Origin: Bacillus testis
GTDB lineage: Bacteria > Bacillota > Bacilli > Bacillales > DSM-1321
DNA length: 64,000 nt
NCBI RefSeq assembly: GCF_001243895.1
Contig: NZ_LN851186.1
Span: forward strand, 3,578,735 to 3,642,734
Reading direction: 5' to 3'
The position numbers and the translations under genes were made by a program. This document shows, piece by piece, positions 43,666 through 53,363 of the stretch; positions within the stretch are counted from its first letter, which is position 1, and the number at the start of each line of letters is the position of its first letter. Below the pieces are notes generated by a model. That model worked only from the letters and a program-made list of their open reading frames with translations. It had not been told where the DNA came from and searched no databases.

Positions 43666-43701
43666 AAGCAGGCGACCTCCGTTAATGGGGTCGCCTGCTT
43701 T
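43663..43701. terminator. Bidirectional terminator
   Basis: AAAGCAGGCGACC / GGTCGCCTGCTTT hairpin between the convergent amidase and PspC genes. Confidence 0.9.
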
Positions 43702-43703
43702 AT

Positions 43704-43895
43704 TCATTCTTCGTTTTTCATTAGAAAAGCTGCCAAAAAGTATATGAGAATCGCTGTGAATCCGCTTGGAAATAAAAGAATCACAAAAAGGATACGTAGA
43801 ACGGTTGCTTGAATGCCTGTATATTCGGCTAGGCCGCCGAGTACTCCTAGAAATACCTTGTTCTCTTGGGATCTCTTCAGCCTCTTTTGCGCCAT
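43704..43895 (-). CDS. yvlC: PspC-domain membrane protein (YvlC type)
   Basis: 63 residues: the short PspC domain (VFLGVLGGLAEYTGIQATVLR) and one or two membrane segments. Related to phage-shock and envelope-stress proteins. Third gene of a yvlA-yvlB-yvlC-type cluster. Confidence 0.9.
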   Translation of the reverse strand: MAQKRLKRSQENKVFLGVLGGLAEYTGIQATVLRILFVILLFPSGFTAILIYFLAAFLMKNEE

Positions 43896-43911
43896 AATCC
43901 TTCATCCCTTC

Positions 43912-45003
43912 CTATCCATGCAGAATGGAAATGCCTCCTGTCTTGGAATCGGCAAAAATAGTCAATTCTGCTGGTTGATCATTAGTGAATTTTAGGTTTT
44001 TCTGAATGACTTCTGATTTTTCGTTTACTATATTCATACCCCTTAGATCAACATGTAAACTGCCAAGATTAGCGCGGGCTTCTCCTTCTACAGGCAACTT
44101 TTCAGGTACGGTAACTTGGATGGAACCGGTTGTCGATTTGACTTGCAAGGACTGTGCCTCTTCATTGAACCCATCAATATTGATCGCACCGTTGAATGTT
44201 TCAAATCCGGCATACACGAAGCGACCAGAGCTTTTGATGACTCCGTTCAGTGTTTCGCCGCTGACTTTTCGAATATGGCTGCCGTTCAATTCGATATTTC
44301 CGTTGGCAGTCTCGAGATCCGCTTCTTCTCCTTCTACCGCGGACAAAATGATTTTGCCGTTGGCTGTTTTAGCCTTTAGATTCTCAACAGCTATGGATTC
44401 GCCAGTGATTGAACCATTAAAGAGCCGGATGCGCCCTTTTTCATATGTTTCTTTCGGCAGGAAAATCCTGCTATTGACTTTCATCCATTTTTGGCCAACG
44501 ACAAAATACATCTTCGAATCTTTTACATCAAACGAAATTTCCTCCAGAAGCGTCTTTCTAGCTTCAGCAGGGTCGTCGGTGCGATACACCTTCGCCTCTA
44601 CTTCCACTTTGACATCGGGCTGGTCCCAAGACATAAATTCCACATTTCCATTGGCTACTTCCACATTAAATTCCTTGAAATGTGCATCGGTCTGATGAAA
44701 AATATGTGAGACTTCAACATTTTTAGAAAAATTGATATCCAGATCCTTCACTTTGGCGAATAGATGATCCACAAAGTCAAAAATCATGTCTTTTGCCGAG
44801 GCTACTTTCTTTTGTGTATGCTGCTGCTCTTTTTCTTCTTCATCGAGAATGACAAAGGTGGAAACGTCATTCATAATCTCTTTTTCCTTGTCTTCTGATT
44901 GTTTTTGCTCTTTGTCCAATAATTCCAACAATGTTAGCGCCTCAGCCGAAGTTAGTTTTCCCTCTTCAACCAGTTTAAGGATCCGTTTCTTTTCTTCATT
45001 CAT
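43912..45003 (-). CDS. yvlB: DUF4097 beta-solenoid protein (YvlB type)
   Basis: 363 residues. N-terminal SHOCT-like segment (RILKLVEEGKLTSAEALTLL), an acidic linker, then a DUF4097 repeat region with many short strands of the pattern TANGNIELNG, TLNGVIKSSG and TFNGAINIDG. Such proteins form adhesin-like beta-solenoids; no signal peptide is present. Linked in Bacillus to the envelope-stress (LiaRS-related) group, exact function unknown. ATG 45003 follows GGAGG. Confidence 0.88.
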   Translation of the reverse strand: MNEEKKRILKLVEEGKLTSAEALTLLELLDKEQKQSEDKEKEIMNDVSTFVILDEEEKEQQHTQKKVASAKDMIFDFVDHLFAKVKDLDINFSKNVEVSHIFHQTDAHFKEFNVEVANGNVEFMSWDQPDVKVEVEAKVYRTDDPAEARKTLLEEISFDVKDSKMYFVVGQKWMKVNSRIFLPKETYEKGRIRLFNGSITGESIAVENLKAKTANGKIILSAVEGEEADLETANGNIELNGSHIRKVSGETLNGVIKSSGRFVYAGFETFNGAINIDGFNEEAQSLQVKSTTGSIQVTVPEKLPVEGEARANLGSLHVDLRGMNIVNEKSEVIQKNLKFTNDQPAELTIFADSKTGGISILHG

Positions 45004-45021
45004 GTTTAATTCCTCCATCCA

Positions 45022-45336
45022 TTATTTTTCTGATAGAAGCAGCTTAACCCCTCGCACCAGATTCCAGATTAAAAGCCCGAGACTGACAAGACCGCCAATA
45101 ACCGCCACCGCCAGGATAAACCAAGGAAAATCTGCTGGATGGGAACTGTCCCAATACATGCCCATTATTAGAAAAGGGATAAAAATCAAGGGAATAATAT
45201 GCGAAAGCAAACTTGACTTGGCATGTTTTTTGACAAATCCATCGTCACTGGCCAACCATATGATGACAGGAATGATGACCGGCGCTACTAAAACGCTAAA
45301 ATAGCTGAGGGCTGCCAATATCTTTCTTGTCTCCAC
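45022..45336 (-). CDS. yvlA: DUF4870-type membrane protein (YvlA type)
   Basis: About 104 residues with three membrane segments. The pattern ALSYFSVLVAPVIIPVIIW followed by FVKKHAKSSL is typical of DUF4870. The start is GTG 45336 with AAAGGAGG upstream; a TTG at 45360 overlaps that site. First gene of the yvlABC-type cluster. Confidence 0.82.
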   Translation of the reverse strand: METRKILAALSYFSVLVAPVIIPVIIWLASDDGFVKKHAKSSLLSHIIPLIFIPFLIMGMYWDSSHPADFPWFILAVAVIGGLVSLGLLIWNLVRGVKLLLSEK

Positions 45337-45585
45337 TTTGTTTATCCTCCTTTCCAACATCTTATATGTCTACCTACGTATAAATACATGAAAAGTTTCA
45401 TCGCGCAAAGTTCTCTGCTTCCTGACAAATTGTTGTTCCTATCTACATTATTTCCTAAGAAATATCTCCACTAACCTTTTTTCACAGCTTTTCTGAACAG
45501 TTTTTCGACAATTGAGGGGAAGTTGTTTTACTTTGGCACATATTGGTTAGAGTATAGTATGAATGAAACGAAGGAGGATTTGGAC

Positions 45586-45768
45586 ATGGATGGACAGGTT
45601 GAAACAAGAATTGAGTTGCGGGATATGTTCACTAAAGCATTGGGCCGTGATTTAACGATTATTGAAGGAGAAGTTCTTAATCGAGTTATTTCTACAGACC
45701 AAGAGCATCGAGTTGCCTTTATGGATATGATGAAAGAATGCCTGAATAAGGTGAACGGCGATTTTTAA
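45586..45768 (+). CDS. Small acidic protein of unknown function
   Basis: 60 residues (METRIELRDM region to LNKVNGDF), helical in appearance. ATG 45586 has AAGGAGG at 8 bases and a strong terminator follows, so it looks like a real short gene. A TATAGT -10-like box is at 45553-45558. No family recognised. In-frame codons back to 45523 overlap the promoter region and were excluded. Confidence 0.7.
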   Translation: MDGQVETRIELRDMFTKALGRDLTIIEGEVLNRVISTDQEHRVAFMDMMKECLNKVNGDF

Positions 45769-45775
45769 AAGAGTT

Positions 45776-45810
45776 AAAAAGCCGGATCCAGCTTGGATCC
45801 GGCTTTTTGT
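45776..45810 (+). terminator. Terminator of the small gene
   Basis: AAAAAGCCGGATCC / GGATCCGGCTTTTT perfect hairpin. Confidence 0.93.
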
Positions 45811-45891
45811 TTGTTATCCTCACTTTGAACTGGCACGAAGACTAATGAGAGGTGTGGGAATGAAGACCCCTACTATCAACACTTTATACAA

Positions 45892-48759
45892 TCATACGTT
45901 TGTTTTTTCACGGACAGCATCCTTCATTCGCTTGCGGTCACGTTCCAATATAGGCTTGAGATATTTACCCGTATAGGATTCTTTCACTTTTACTATTTCC
46001 TCAGGCGTTCCAGTGGCGATGATGGTTCCGCCTTTTGCTCCGCCTTCCGGCCCTAAGTCGATAATATAATCTGCCGCTTTAATGACGTCGAGATTATGTT
46101 CGATAACAAGGACTGTATCCCCGTTTTCCACCAAACGCTGCAAGACAACCAATAAGCGGGAAATATCATCCACATGCAGACCTGTTGTCGGCTCATCCAA
46201 TATATAGAAAGATCGGCCGGTTGAACGGCGGTGGAGTTCCGAAGCCAACTTCACACGCTGCGCTTCCCCTCCGGAAAGTGTGGTGGCGGGTTGTCCTAAT
46301 TTGATATACCCGAGGCCCACATCATAAATGGTCTGCAGCTTGCGGCTGATCTTCGGAATATTTTCAAAGAATACCACCGCGTCTTCTACAGTCATATCCA
46401 ATACATCCGCAATGCTTTTTCCTTTATATTTCACTTCAAGCGTTTCCCGGTTATATCTCTTTCCATGGCAGACTTCGCATGGGACATATACATCGGGAAG
46501 AAAGTGCATTTCGATCTTGATAATCCCGTCGCCACGGCATGCTTCACAGCGTCCGCCTTTGACATTGAAAGAAAAACGCCCTTTTTTATACCCGCGGACT
46601 TTGGCTTCATTGGTGGAAGCATATACATCGCGGATATCATCAAACACACCGGTATAAGTGGCCGGATTGGACCTTGGCGTGCGGCCGATTGGCGATTGGT
46701 CGATATCAATGACTTTATCCAGATGCTCCATGCCTTTAATTTCTTTATGTTCACCCGGCTTGATTTTCGCACGGTTCAATTTTTGGGCAAGGGATTTATG
46801 GAGAATTTCATTTACGAGCGTACTTTTGCCGGAACCTGAAACCCCAGTGACTGCTGTAAAAGTCCCCAATGGAAATTTCACGTTCACATTCTTCAAGTTA
46901 TTCTCTTTTGCCCCGCGCACTTCAATATATCTTCCGTCCGGTTTGCGTCTTTCCTCAGGGAGAGGGATGAACTTCTTGCCTGACAGATATTGCCCGGTAA
47001 GCGAATGTGGATCCTTCATGACTTGTTCAGGTGTTCCTTCCGAAATGATCCGGCCTCCGTGGATACCAGCTCCCGGACCAACGTCTATTAGATAATCCGC
47101 AGCCATCATCGTATCCTCATCATGCTCGACCACAATCAATGTGTTGCCGATATCCCTCATATTTTGCAGGGTGCTGATTAGCCGGTCATTATCCCTCTGA
47201 TGAAGGCCGATTGATGGTTCATCGAGGATATACAGAACACCCGTTAACCGCGATCCTATTTGAGTGGCAAGGCGGATTCGCTGTGCTTCCCCGCCCGACA
47301 ATGTGCCGGCAGCACGGGACAGCGTCAGGTATTCCAGCCCGACATTTGAAAGGAATCCTAGCCGTTCTTTGATTTCCCGCAAGATCAGCTTAGCTATTTT
47401 CTCTTCCTTCTCTGTGAGGTCAAGATGCCCGAACCATTCCAATGCATCCTCAATGGAAAGAGCCGTAATTTTGCCAATATGCTCACCATTGATCAGTACG
47501 GCAAGCGCTTCTTGCTTTAGGCGGTATCCTTTGCAAGTCGGGCATTTATGTTCAGCCATATACTTTTCCATCTGCTCTCGCACATAATCCGAACTTGTTT
47601 CTTTGAAGCGGCGTTCGACATTGTGGATGACCCCTTCGAATTGCATGTAATTCTCCCTTACCTGGCCGAATTCATTTTCATAACGGAAATAGATTTTATC
47701 CTTTCCCGATCCATAGAGGATCTTATCGAGTTCATCCTGGGAGAGGTCCTTTATAGGCGTGTCCATATCAATGCCGTAATGGTTCGCTACGGTTTCCAAC
47801 AGCGTCGGATAGTATTGCGAGCTTGTCGGTTCCCAAGGCGCAATGGCATTTTCCCTTAGGCTCAGGCTCTTATCCGGAATAACAAGGTCAACATCGACTT
47901 CCATCTTGGATCCCAGGCCGTCACAGCTTGGGCAGGCGCCGAATGGGCTATTAAAAGAAAACAGGCGCGGCTCCAATTCATCTATCGAAAAACCGCAGAT
48001 CGGACAGGCATGGTGTTCGCTGAACAGCAGCTCTTCCTGGCCGATGACATCAATGATGACCCTTCCTCCGCCTAGTTTAAGCGCACTTTCCAATGAATCG
48101 GAAAGCCGGGCTTCTACGCCTTCCTTGAGTACAACACGGTCAATAATGACCTCGATGTCGTGCTTTTTGTTCTTTTCGAGCTCAATATCATCTGAGACAT
48201 CGTATATATCCCCGTCTACACGGACGCGTACATAGCCTTGCTTTTTGATATCTTCAAAGACTTTGGCATGCGTCCCTTTTCTTCCGGAGATGACAGGCGC
48301 CAATACTTGCAGCTTTGTTCTCTCCGGATATTCCATAATACGGTCGACCATTTGCTCGATCGTCTGCGAAGATATTTCAATATGGTGAATCGGGCATGTC
48401 GGCCGGCCGACGCGCGCATACAGCAGACGCAAATAGTCATAGATTTCCGTTACGGTCCCTACTGTTGAACGCGGATTCCGGCTCGTCGTCTTTTGGTCAA
48501 TGGAAATGGCGGGAGACAACCCTTCGATTGCATCCACATCCGGCTTATCCATTTGGCCTAAGAATTGGCGCGCATAAGCTGATAACGACTCAACATAGCG
48601 GCGCTGCCCTTCTGCATAAATGGTGTCAAAGGCAAGGGAAGATTTCCCCGAACCGGATAATCCGGTCAAGACAACCAGCTTATCCCGCGGGATCGTTACA
48701 TCAATATTTTGCAGATTATTGACCCTTGCTCCTTTGATTTCAATTCGTTCCATCGCCAT
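45892..48759 (-). CDS. uvrA: Excinuclease ABC subunit A
   Basis: 955 residues. Damage-recognition ATPase of nucleotide excision repair. Two ABC modules with Walker [20 protein letters not shown] near residue 33 and [15 protein letters not shown] near 640, two LSGGEAQR signatures, and zinc-binding Cys pairs CPICG, CPSC, CEAC and CEVC. It lies 7 bases after uvrB and is cotranscribed with it. Confidence 0.99.
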   Translation of the reverse strand: MAMERIEIKGARVNNLQNIDVTIPRDKLVVLTGLSGSGKSSLAFDTIYAEGQRRYVESLSAYARQFLGQMDKPDVDAIEGLSPAISIDQKTTSRNPRSTVGTVTEIYDYLRLLYARVGRPTCPIHHIEISSQTIEQMVDRIMEYPERTKLQVLAPVISGRKGTHAKVFEDIKKQGYVRVRVDGDIYDVSDDIELEKNKKHDIEVIIDRVVLKEGVEARLSDSLESALKLGGGRVIIDVIGQEELLFSEHHACPICGFSIDELEPRLFSFNSPFGACPSCDGLGSKMEVDVDLVIPDKSLSLRENAIAPWEPTSSQYYPTLLETVANHYGIDMDTPIKDLSQDELDKILYGSGKDKIYFRYENEFGQVRENYMQFEGVIHNVERRFKETSSDYVREQMEKYMAEHKCPTCKGYRLKQEALAVLINGEHIGKITALSIEDALEWFGHLDLTEKEEKIAKLILREIKERLGFLSNVGLEYLTLSRAAGTLSGGEAQRIRLATQIGSRLTGVLYILDEPSIGLHQRDNDRLISTLQNMRDIGNTLIVVEHDEDTMMAADYLIDVGPGAGIHGGRIISEGTPEQVMKDPHSLTGQYLSGKKFIPLPEERRKPDGRYIEVRGAKENNLKNVNVKFPLGTFTAVTGVSGSGKSTLVNEILHKSLAQKLNRAKIKPGEHKEIKGMEHLDKVIDIDQSPIGRTPRSNPATYTGVFDDIRDVYASTNEAKVRGYKKGRFSFNVKGGRCEACRGDGIIKIEMHFLPDVYVPCEVCHGKRYNRETLEVKYKGKSIADVLDMTVEDAVVFFENIPKISRKLQTIYDVGLGYIKLGQPATTLSGGEAQRVKLASELHRRSTGRSFYILDEPTTGLHVDDISRLLVVLQRLVENGDTVLVIEHNLDVIKAADYIIDLGPEGGAKGGTIIATGTPEEIVKVKESYTGKYLKPILERDRKRMKDAVREKTNV

Positions 48760-48766
48760 GTGTTCG

Positions 48767-50743
48767 TCACCCTTCCAATTTCAACTCGAGAATAAGATCG
48801 CGCAATTCGGCGGCACGTTCAAAATTCAAGGCTTTTGCCGCTTCTTTCATTTCTTTTTCCATATCCGCAATTACTTGTTCCCGTTGTTTTTTATCTAATT
48901 GATCCAATTTCAGTCCAGCATCATAGCTCTCCTGTTCTTCTGCAGCATGGGTGGCCCTGATGCTATCGCGAATTTCTTTCTGGATGGTCATTGGCTTAAT
49001 ATGGTGTTTCTCATTATATTCTTCCTGGATGGAGCGGCGCCGTTTTGTTTCGTTGATCGCCAATTCCATCGAGTTGGTAATTTTATCGGCATACATGATG
49101 ACCCGTCCGTTCGCATTCCGTGCTGCCCGGCCGATGGTTTGGATCAGGGAGCGCTCCGAACGCAAGAAGCCTTCCTTGTCGGCATCCAGTATCGCTATTA
49201 GAGAAACTTCCGGAATGTCGAGGCCTTCCCGAAGCAAGTTGATTCCGACCAGTACATCGTATTTGCCCATCCGCAGTTCGCGGATAATTTCGATCCGTTC
49301 CAGTGTTTTGACTTCCGAATGAAGATACTGGACCTTGATTCCGATTTCCTTCAGGTAATCGGTCAAATCCTCGGACATCTTTTTCGTGAGCGTTGTGATC
49401 AATACGCGTTCATTGCGTTTGACCTGTTCTTGAATTTCGCCGATCAGGTCATCAATTTGCCCTTTGATCGGACGGACCTCTATCGTAGGATCGAGCAATC
49501 CGGTCGGGCGGATGATCTGTTCAACCATGACAGGCGTATGCTCAAGCTCATATGGCCCCGGCGTGGCTGAAACGAAGATGGATTGCCCGACCTTCTCCTT
49601 AAACTCATCGAAGCGCAATGGTCTGTTATCAAGCGCTGAAGGCAGACGGAAACCGTGGTCGACAAGCACTTGCTTACGCGCCTGGTCGCCGTTATACATA
49701 CCGCGGATCTGAGGCAGCGTCACGTGCGACTCGTCAATCACCAACAGGAAGTCGTCAGGAAAATAATCAAGCAATGTATACGGCGTCGAACCCGGCGGAC
49801 GCAGGGTCAAATGGCGCGAGTAGTTCTCGATTCCCGAACAGAAGCCCATTTCCCTCATCATTTCCAGGTCGTATCTCGTTCTTTGCTCCAAGCGCTGCGC
49901 TTCCAGCAGCTTGCCGTTTTCTCTGAACACGGCCAATTGCTCTTCGAGTTCCTTTTCGATATTTTCAATGGCTTTTCTCATTTTTTCTTCCCGGGTAACG
50001 AAGTGGGAAGCCGGGAAGATAGCCGTATGGTCCCGTTCGCCGATCACTTCGCCCGTCAAGGCATCCACCTCGCGGATGCGGTCTATTTCATCACCGAAAA
50101 ACTCAACGCGGATGCAGTGTTCATCGCGGGATGCCGGAAAGATTTCCACAACATCCCCTCTTACCCTGAACGTTCCCCGCTTGAAATCGATATCGTTCCG
50201 TTCGTATTGGATATCGACCAGTTTGCGCAGGAGGGCATTACGTTCAATTTCCATCCCTGTGCGCAGGGAAACAACCATTTCCCGGTATTCTTCCGGAGAA
50301 CCCAAACCGTATATACAGGACACACTGGCTATAATGATGACATCATTGCGTTCAAAAAGAGCCGAGGTCGCAGAGTGCCGCAGTTTATCTATTTCATCAT
50401 TGATGCTGGCGTCCTTCTCAATGAATGTATCCGTCTGCGGCACATAGGCTTCGGGTTGATAGTAATCATAATAACTCACAAAATATTCAACTGCATTGTT
50501 TGGGAAAAACTCTTTAAATTCACTGTACAGCTGGCCAGCCAGCGTTTTGTTATGGGCGATCACCAGCGTTGGCTTATTGACTTCCTTGATGACATTCGAC
50601 ACGGTGAACGTTTTCCCCGTACCGGTAGCCCCAAGCAGCGTCTGGTGTTTCTTGCCGCTCTTAACCCCTTCCACTAACGCTTTGATGGCTTGAGGCTGAT
50701 CTCCGCTAGGGGAATACTTAGAAACTAATTCAAATTCATTCAT
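48767..50743 (-). CDS. uvrB: Excinuclease ABC subunit B
   Basis: 658 residues. Helicase-like damage-verification subunit with Walker [14 protein letters not shown] near residue 40, the beta-hairpin region [15 protein letters not shown], and the C-terminal UVR domain [17 protein letters not shown] for UvrC contact. ATG 50743 ([17 protein letters not shown]) fits the family; AGGAGG is 12 bases upstream, and the frame is open nine codons further. A LexA-like box lies upstream. Confidence 0.98.
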   Translation of the reverse strand: MNEFELVSKYSPSGDQPQAIKALVEGVKSGKKHQTLLGATGTGKTFTVSNVIKEVNKPTLVIAHNKTLAGQLYSEFKEFFPNNAVEYFVSYYDYYQPEAYVPQTDTFIEKDASINDEIDKLRHSATSALFERNDVIIIASVSCIYGLGSPEEYREMVVSLRTGMEIERNALLRKLVDIQYERNDIDFKRGTFRVRGDVVEIFPASRDEHCIRVEFFGDEIDRIREVDALTGEVIGERDHTAIFPASHFVTREEKMRKAIENIEKELEEQLAVFRENGKLLEAQRLEQRTRYDLEMMREMGFCSGIENYSRHLTLRPPGSTPYTLLDYFPDDFLLVIDESHVTLPQIRGMYNGDQARKQVLVDHGFRLPSALDNRPLRFDEFKEKVGQSIFVSATPGPYELEHTPVMVEQIIRPTGLLDPTIEVRPIKGQIDDLIGEIQEQVKRNERVLITTLTKKMSEDLTDYLKEIGIKVQYLHSEVKTLERIEIIRELRMGKYDVLVGINLLREGLDIPEVSLIAILDADKEGFLRSERSLIQTIGRAARNANGRVIMYADKITNSMELAINETKRRRSIQEEYNEKHHIKPMTIQKEIRDSIRATHAAEEQESYDAGLKLDQLDKKQREQVIADMEKEMKEAAKALNFERAAELRDLILELKLEG

Positions 50744-50848
50744 AAAGTGCGCCGGCCTCCTACCTTGCATTTCATCTTACTATTTTGCACGAACTGCAGA
50801 TTATATAGACATTCTACCACAAACACAGGAAATCTAACCACAAAAAAG

Positions 50849-50862
50849 CGAACGTCCATTCG
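50849..50862. promoter_or_regulatory. LexA (SOS) box upstream of uvrB
   Basis: CGAACGTCCATTCG, one mismatch from CGAAC-N4-GTTCG. A TATAAT on the minus strand lies right next to it (50864-50869). uvrBA is a known SOS operon in Bacillus. Confidence 0.7.
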
Positions 50863-50935
50863 TATTATATTAGAAAAGCAATTAAGCTGAAGAAGCATGA
50901 AGAAGAGAAAAATAGATACTCAAAAGAGGACAAAA

Positions 50936-50961
50936 AGAAGCACCCTTAACTAGGTGCTTCT
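50936..50961 (-). terminator. csbA terminator
   Basis: AGAAGCACC / GGTGCTTCT hairpin followed by TTTTTG on the minus strand. The csbA stop codon is in the loop. Confidence 0.82.
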
Positions 50962-51183
50962 GCGATTCGGTTGTTTCGTATATCTTTTGGAAAGCCACAG
51001 GCCAAACGTGATGGAAACGGCATCCAATATGATTATTGGCCAAGAATGGGTATATCCCGCATAAGCGGATGCTGATATGAGAGCGACTGTCAGCGCTAGG
51101 CCTATATATGGATTATAAGTGACTTTGGAAAATACATAGACTAATAGTGCCGGCAACAGCAATGCTGAGAAATACCAGCCCAT
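50950..51183 (-). CDS. csbA: CsbA family membrane protein
   Basis: 77 residues with three membrane segments and a basic C-terminus (LSKRYTKQPNRRST). Length, the VTYNPYIGLALT pattern and the position before uvrB match CsbA, a sigma-B-controlled membrane protein of B. subtilis with unknown function. AAGGAGATGG before ATG. Confidence 0.85.
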   Translation of the reverse strand: MGWYFSALLLPALLVYVFSKVTYNPYIGLALTVALISASAYAGYTHSWPIIILDAVSITFGLWLSKRYTKQPNRRST

Positions 51184-51287
51184 ATGACCATCTCCTTGCT
51201 CATTTCATCATATAAAGAACAGTTTTGAGATATTCTGATTGTATCATATCGCATATGATTTGGCTTATATTTACACTTGCCAAATCC

Positions 51288-52529
51288 CTACTTAGGAAAG
51301 GTGATTTTAATGATGGTCCCTTTCCCTTCTTCGCTGTTCACTTTGATTTTGCCGTTATGCTGATCGACCACCCATTTTGCGATCGACAGCCCCAATCCTG
51401 TTCCGCCGCCGGCTGTCCTGCTCTTTTCGCCTTGATAGAACCGGTCGAAGATATGGGGGAGATCCTCTTTTGAAATGCCGGATCCGTTATCCGCTATGGA
51501 AAGGTCGATGCCGGTCGAAGATTTCTTGCAGAGAATGATGATTTCGCCGCCGTCTTCCGTAAATTTAAGCGCGTTGTCCAACAGGATGACAATCAATTGG
51601 TGGATGCGTTCTTCATCGCCTTTCATCATCAAGGATTCTTCTTTTGTTTTCAGCTCCATCTTTTTGCCCTGGACTTCCGCCAATTCAATATAATTCCCCA
51701 GCACTTCCTTCAACAAATGGACAAGGTCGAATTCCGTCTTATTGATACTGATGGCTTTGGAGTCTGCCCTCGCCAGCAATAGCAAATGATTGACCAGCTT
51801 CGTCAGCCGCCTGATTTCCTTCGATATAACGGAGATTTCCAATGCTTTTTCTTCAATCGTCGCAGATGGCGTCCGCAGGAGCAGGTCAGCCCGGGACTGG
51901 ACCACTGCAAGCGGCGTCCTGAGTTCATGGGATGCATCCGAAACGAACTGCTGTTGCTTGTTCCACGCTTCAGTGATCGGAACAAGCGCAACTCCTGCCA
52001 AGTAAAATCCTGCGATGACGGCCATAATGCCCCCTATCAAGGTGCCGATCGTCAACACCATCCCGACACGCTGAATCATTTCCTGCTCGGAATTGACATT
52101 CCTTACGAGCTGGACAGTCACATCGCCATATTGGGTCGAAAAGTTGGCTGAGATGGTCCGGAAGTAATAGCCTTTCGCCGTCTTTTCCTCAATGCGGTGG
52201 GGGCGGCCCGGTTTGAAATCAGATTGATACTTTGTAAAAAGCGTATTTTCATCATCGTATTGAATGATTTTGCCTTCTTCGTCCCAAAGCAATACCGTCA
52301 CGCGGGGGTCTTGGATAAATGTAGGCTTGGTCAATGTAGCCTCTACAGGGATATACCCTTTTTTGACGGTTGTTTCACATTGGGCCATCAAATCTTCCAA
52401 ATCTTTATCCAGATCGCTGTACAAAAGAATCTGCATATAGAAATAAACAGTCGCTGCAATTGCTCCGATAACCAGAATCAAAATCATGGAGTTCTGGATT
52501 GTCAGCCTGATACGGGTTTTTTGGAACAT
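51288..52529 (-). CDS. Sensor histidine kinase
   Basis: 413 residues. Membrane segments about 10-36 and 155-182 enclose an extracytoplasmic sensor of about 120 residues. HisKA domain with His201 (SDASHELRTPLAVVQ), then N box LLDNALKF, G1 DNGSGI, F box IFDRFYQ and G2 GGGTGLGLSIAKW. Follows its response regulator after 11 bases. The signal is unknown; the neighbouring metal ATPase gene has its own terminator, so a link with metals is only a guess. Confidence 0.93.
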   Translation of the reverse strand: MFQKTRIRLTIQNSMILILVIGAIAATVYFYMQILLYSDLDKDLEDLMAQCETTVKKGYIPVEATLTKPTFIQDPRVTVLLWDEEGKIIQYDDENTLFTKYQSDFKPGRPHRIEEKTAKGYYFRTISANFSTQYGDVTVQLVRNVNSEQEMIQRVGMVLTIGTLIGGIMAVIAGFYLAGVALVPITEAWNKQQQFVSDASHELRTPLAVVQSRADLLLRTPSATIEEKALEISVISKEIRRLTKLVNHLLLLARADSKAISINKTEFDLVHLLKEVLGNYIELAEVQGKKMELKTKEESLMMKGDEERIHQLIVILLDNALKFTEDGGEIIILCKKSSTGIDLSIADNGSGISKEDLPHIFDRFYQGEKSRTAGGGTGLGLSIAKWVVDQHNGKIKVNSEEGKGTIIKITFPK

Positions 52530-52540
52530 TCTCTTATCTC

Positions 52541-53212
52541 CTATTCCTTCTGAAGCATATAGCCGATGCCACGCACTGTTTTAATGTCTTTATCATAACC
52601 GAACGGCTCCAGCTTCTTCCGCAGATGATGTGTAAACACTTCCACCACTCCAATGGTTGTATCGGAGTCATATCCCCATATCCGGTCGTAAATCTGCTCT
52701 CTAGTCAGAATCGATCCGGCATTACCGATAAAAAACTCCAATAATTCATATTGCTTCAAGGTCAGCTTAACCGGATGGCCGTCTACCTTGATATCATTCT
52801 CCTTGCCAAGCAGCTCAATGCCCTTATAACGGATGGTCTGCTCATTCGTAAATGCCCCGCTGCGGCGCAGCAAAGCCCGAAGCCGAGCTTCCAATTCCGG
52901 AGCCTGGAATGGTTTGACCAGATAATCATCTCCTCCGATATCCAGCCCCTTCACTCTGTCTTCCAATGAATCGCGGGCTGTCAGGAACATAGTCGGTGTT
53001 TCGATATGCTCCTCCCTCAACTTCTTCAATATATCAAAACCATCCATCCCCGGCAGCATGACATCCAGGATGATGGCATCATATATATTCTGCTGGGCGA
53101 GGAAATATCCTTCTTCGCCTGTGGAGGCAATATCCACTGTAAAACTCTTCTGCAATATATCCCTGATTGAATGCAATAGTGACTCATGATCTTCTACCAC
53201 TAATATTCTCAT
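52541..53212 (-). CDS. OmpR-family response regulator
   Basis: 223 residues. Receiver with Asp50 (AIILDVMLPGMDG), Thr at LTARDS and Lys at YLVKPF; winged-helix domain with LTLKQYELLEFF and VFTHHLRKKL. Partner of the kinase downstream. Separated from the CadA-type gene by a terminator. Confidence 0.95.
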   Translation of the reverse strand: MRILVVEDHESLLHSIRDILQKSFTVDIASTGEEGYFLAQQNIYDAIILDVMLPGMDGFDILKKLREEHIETPTMFLTARDSLEDRVKGLDIGGDDYLVKPFQAPELEARLRALLRRSGAFTNEQTIRYKGIELLGKENDIKVDGHPVKLTLKQYELLEFFIGNAGSILTREQIYDRIWGYDSDTTIGVVEVFTHHLRKKLEPFGYDKDIKTVRGIGYMLQKE

Positions 53213-53333
53213 ACATTTTGCTCCCGTCCATTAGTTATTACCAAAAGTATACTGCATCGCCTTCGCCTATGTAAAAAGAATCCCATTCTCCTTGTTTTGG
53301 ATGATCGCATCCGCTTTGGACAGCTGAAAAAAA

Positions 53334-53358
53334 GAGGAAAAGCAGACCGCTTTTCCTC
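53334..53358 (-). terminator. Terminator after the metal ATPase gene
   Basis: GAGGAAAAGC / GCTTTTCCTC hairpin with short loop. Confidence 0.78.
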
Positions 53359-53363
53359 CCCCA

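Noticed and set aside
49655-50677. Plus-strand open frame of 340 codons opposite uvrB
   Set aside because: It lies fully antisense to a confidently identified uvrB, has no ribosome binding site, and its composition reflects the codon usage of the real gene.
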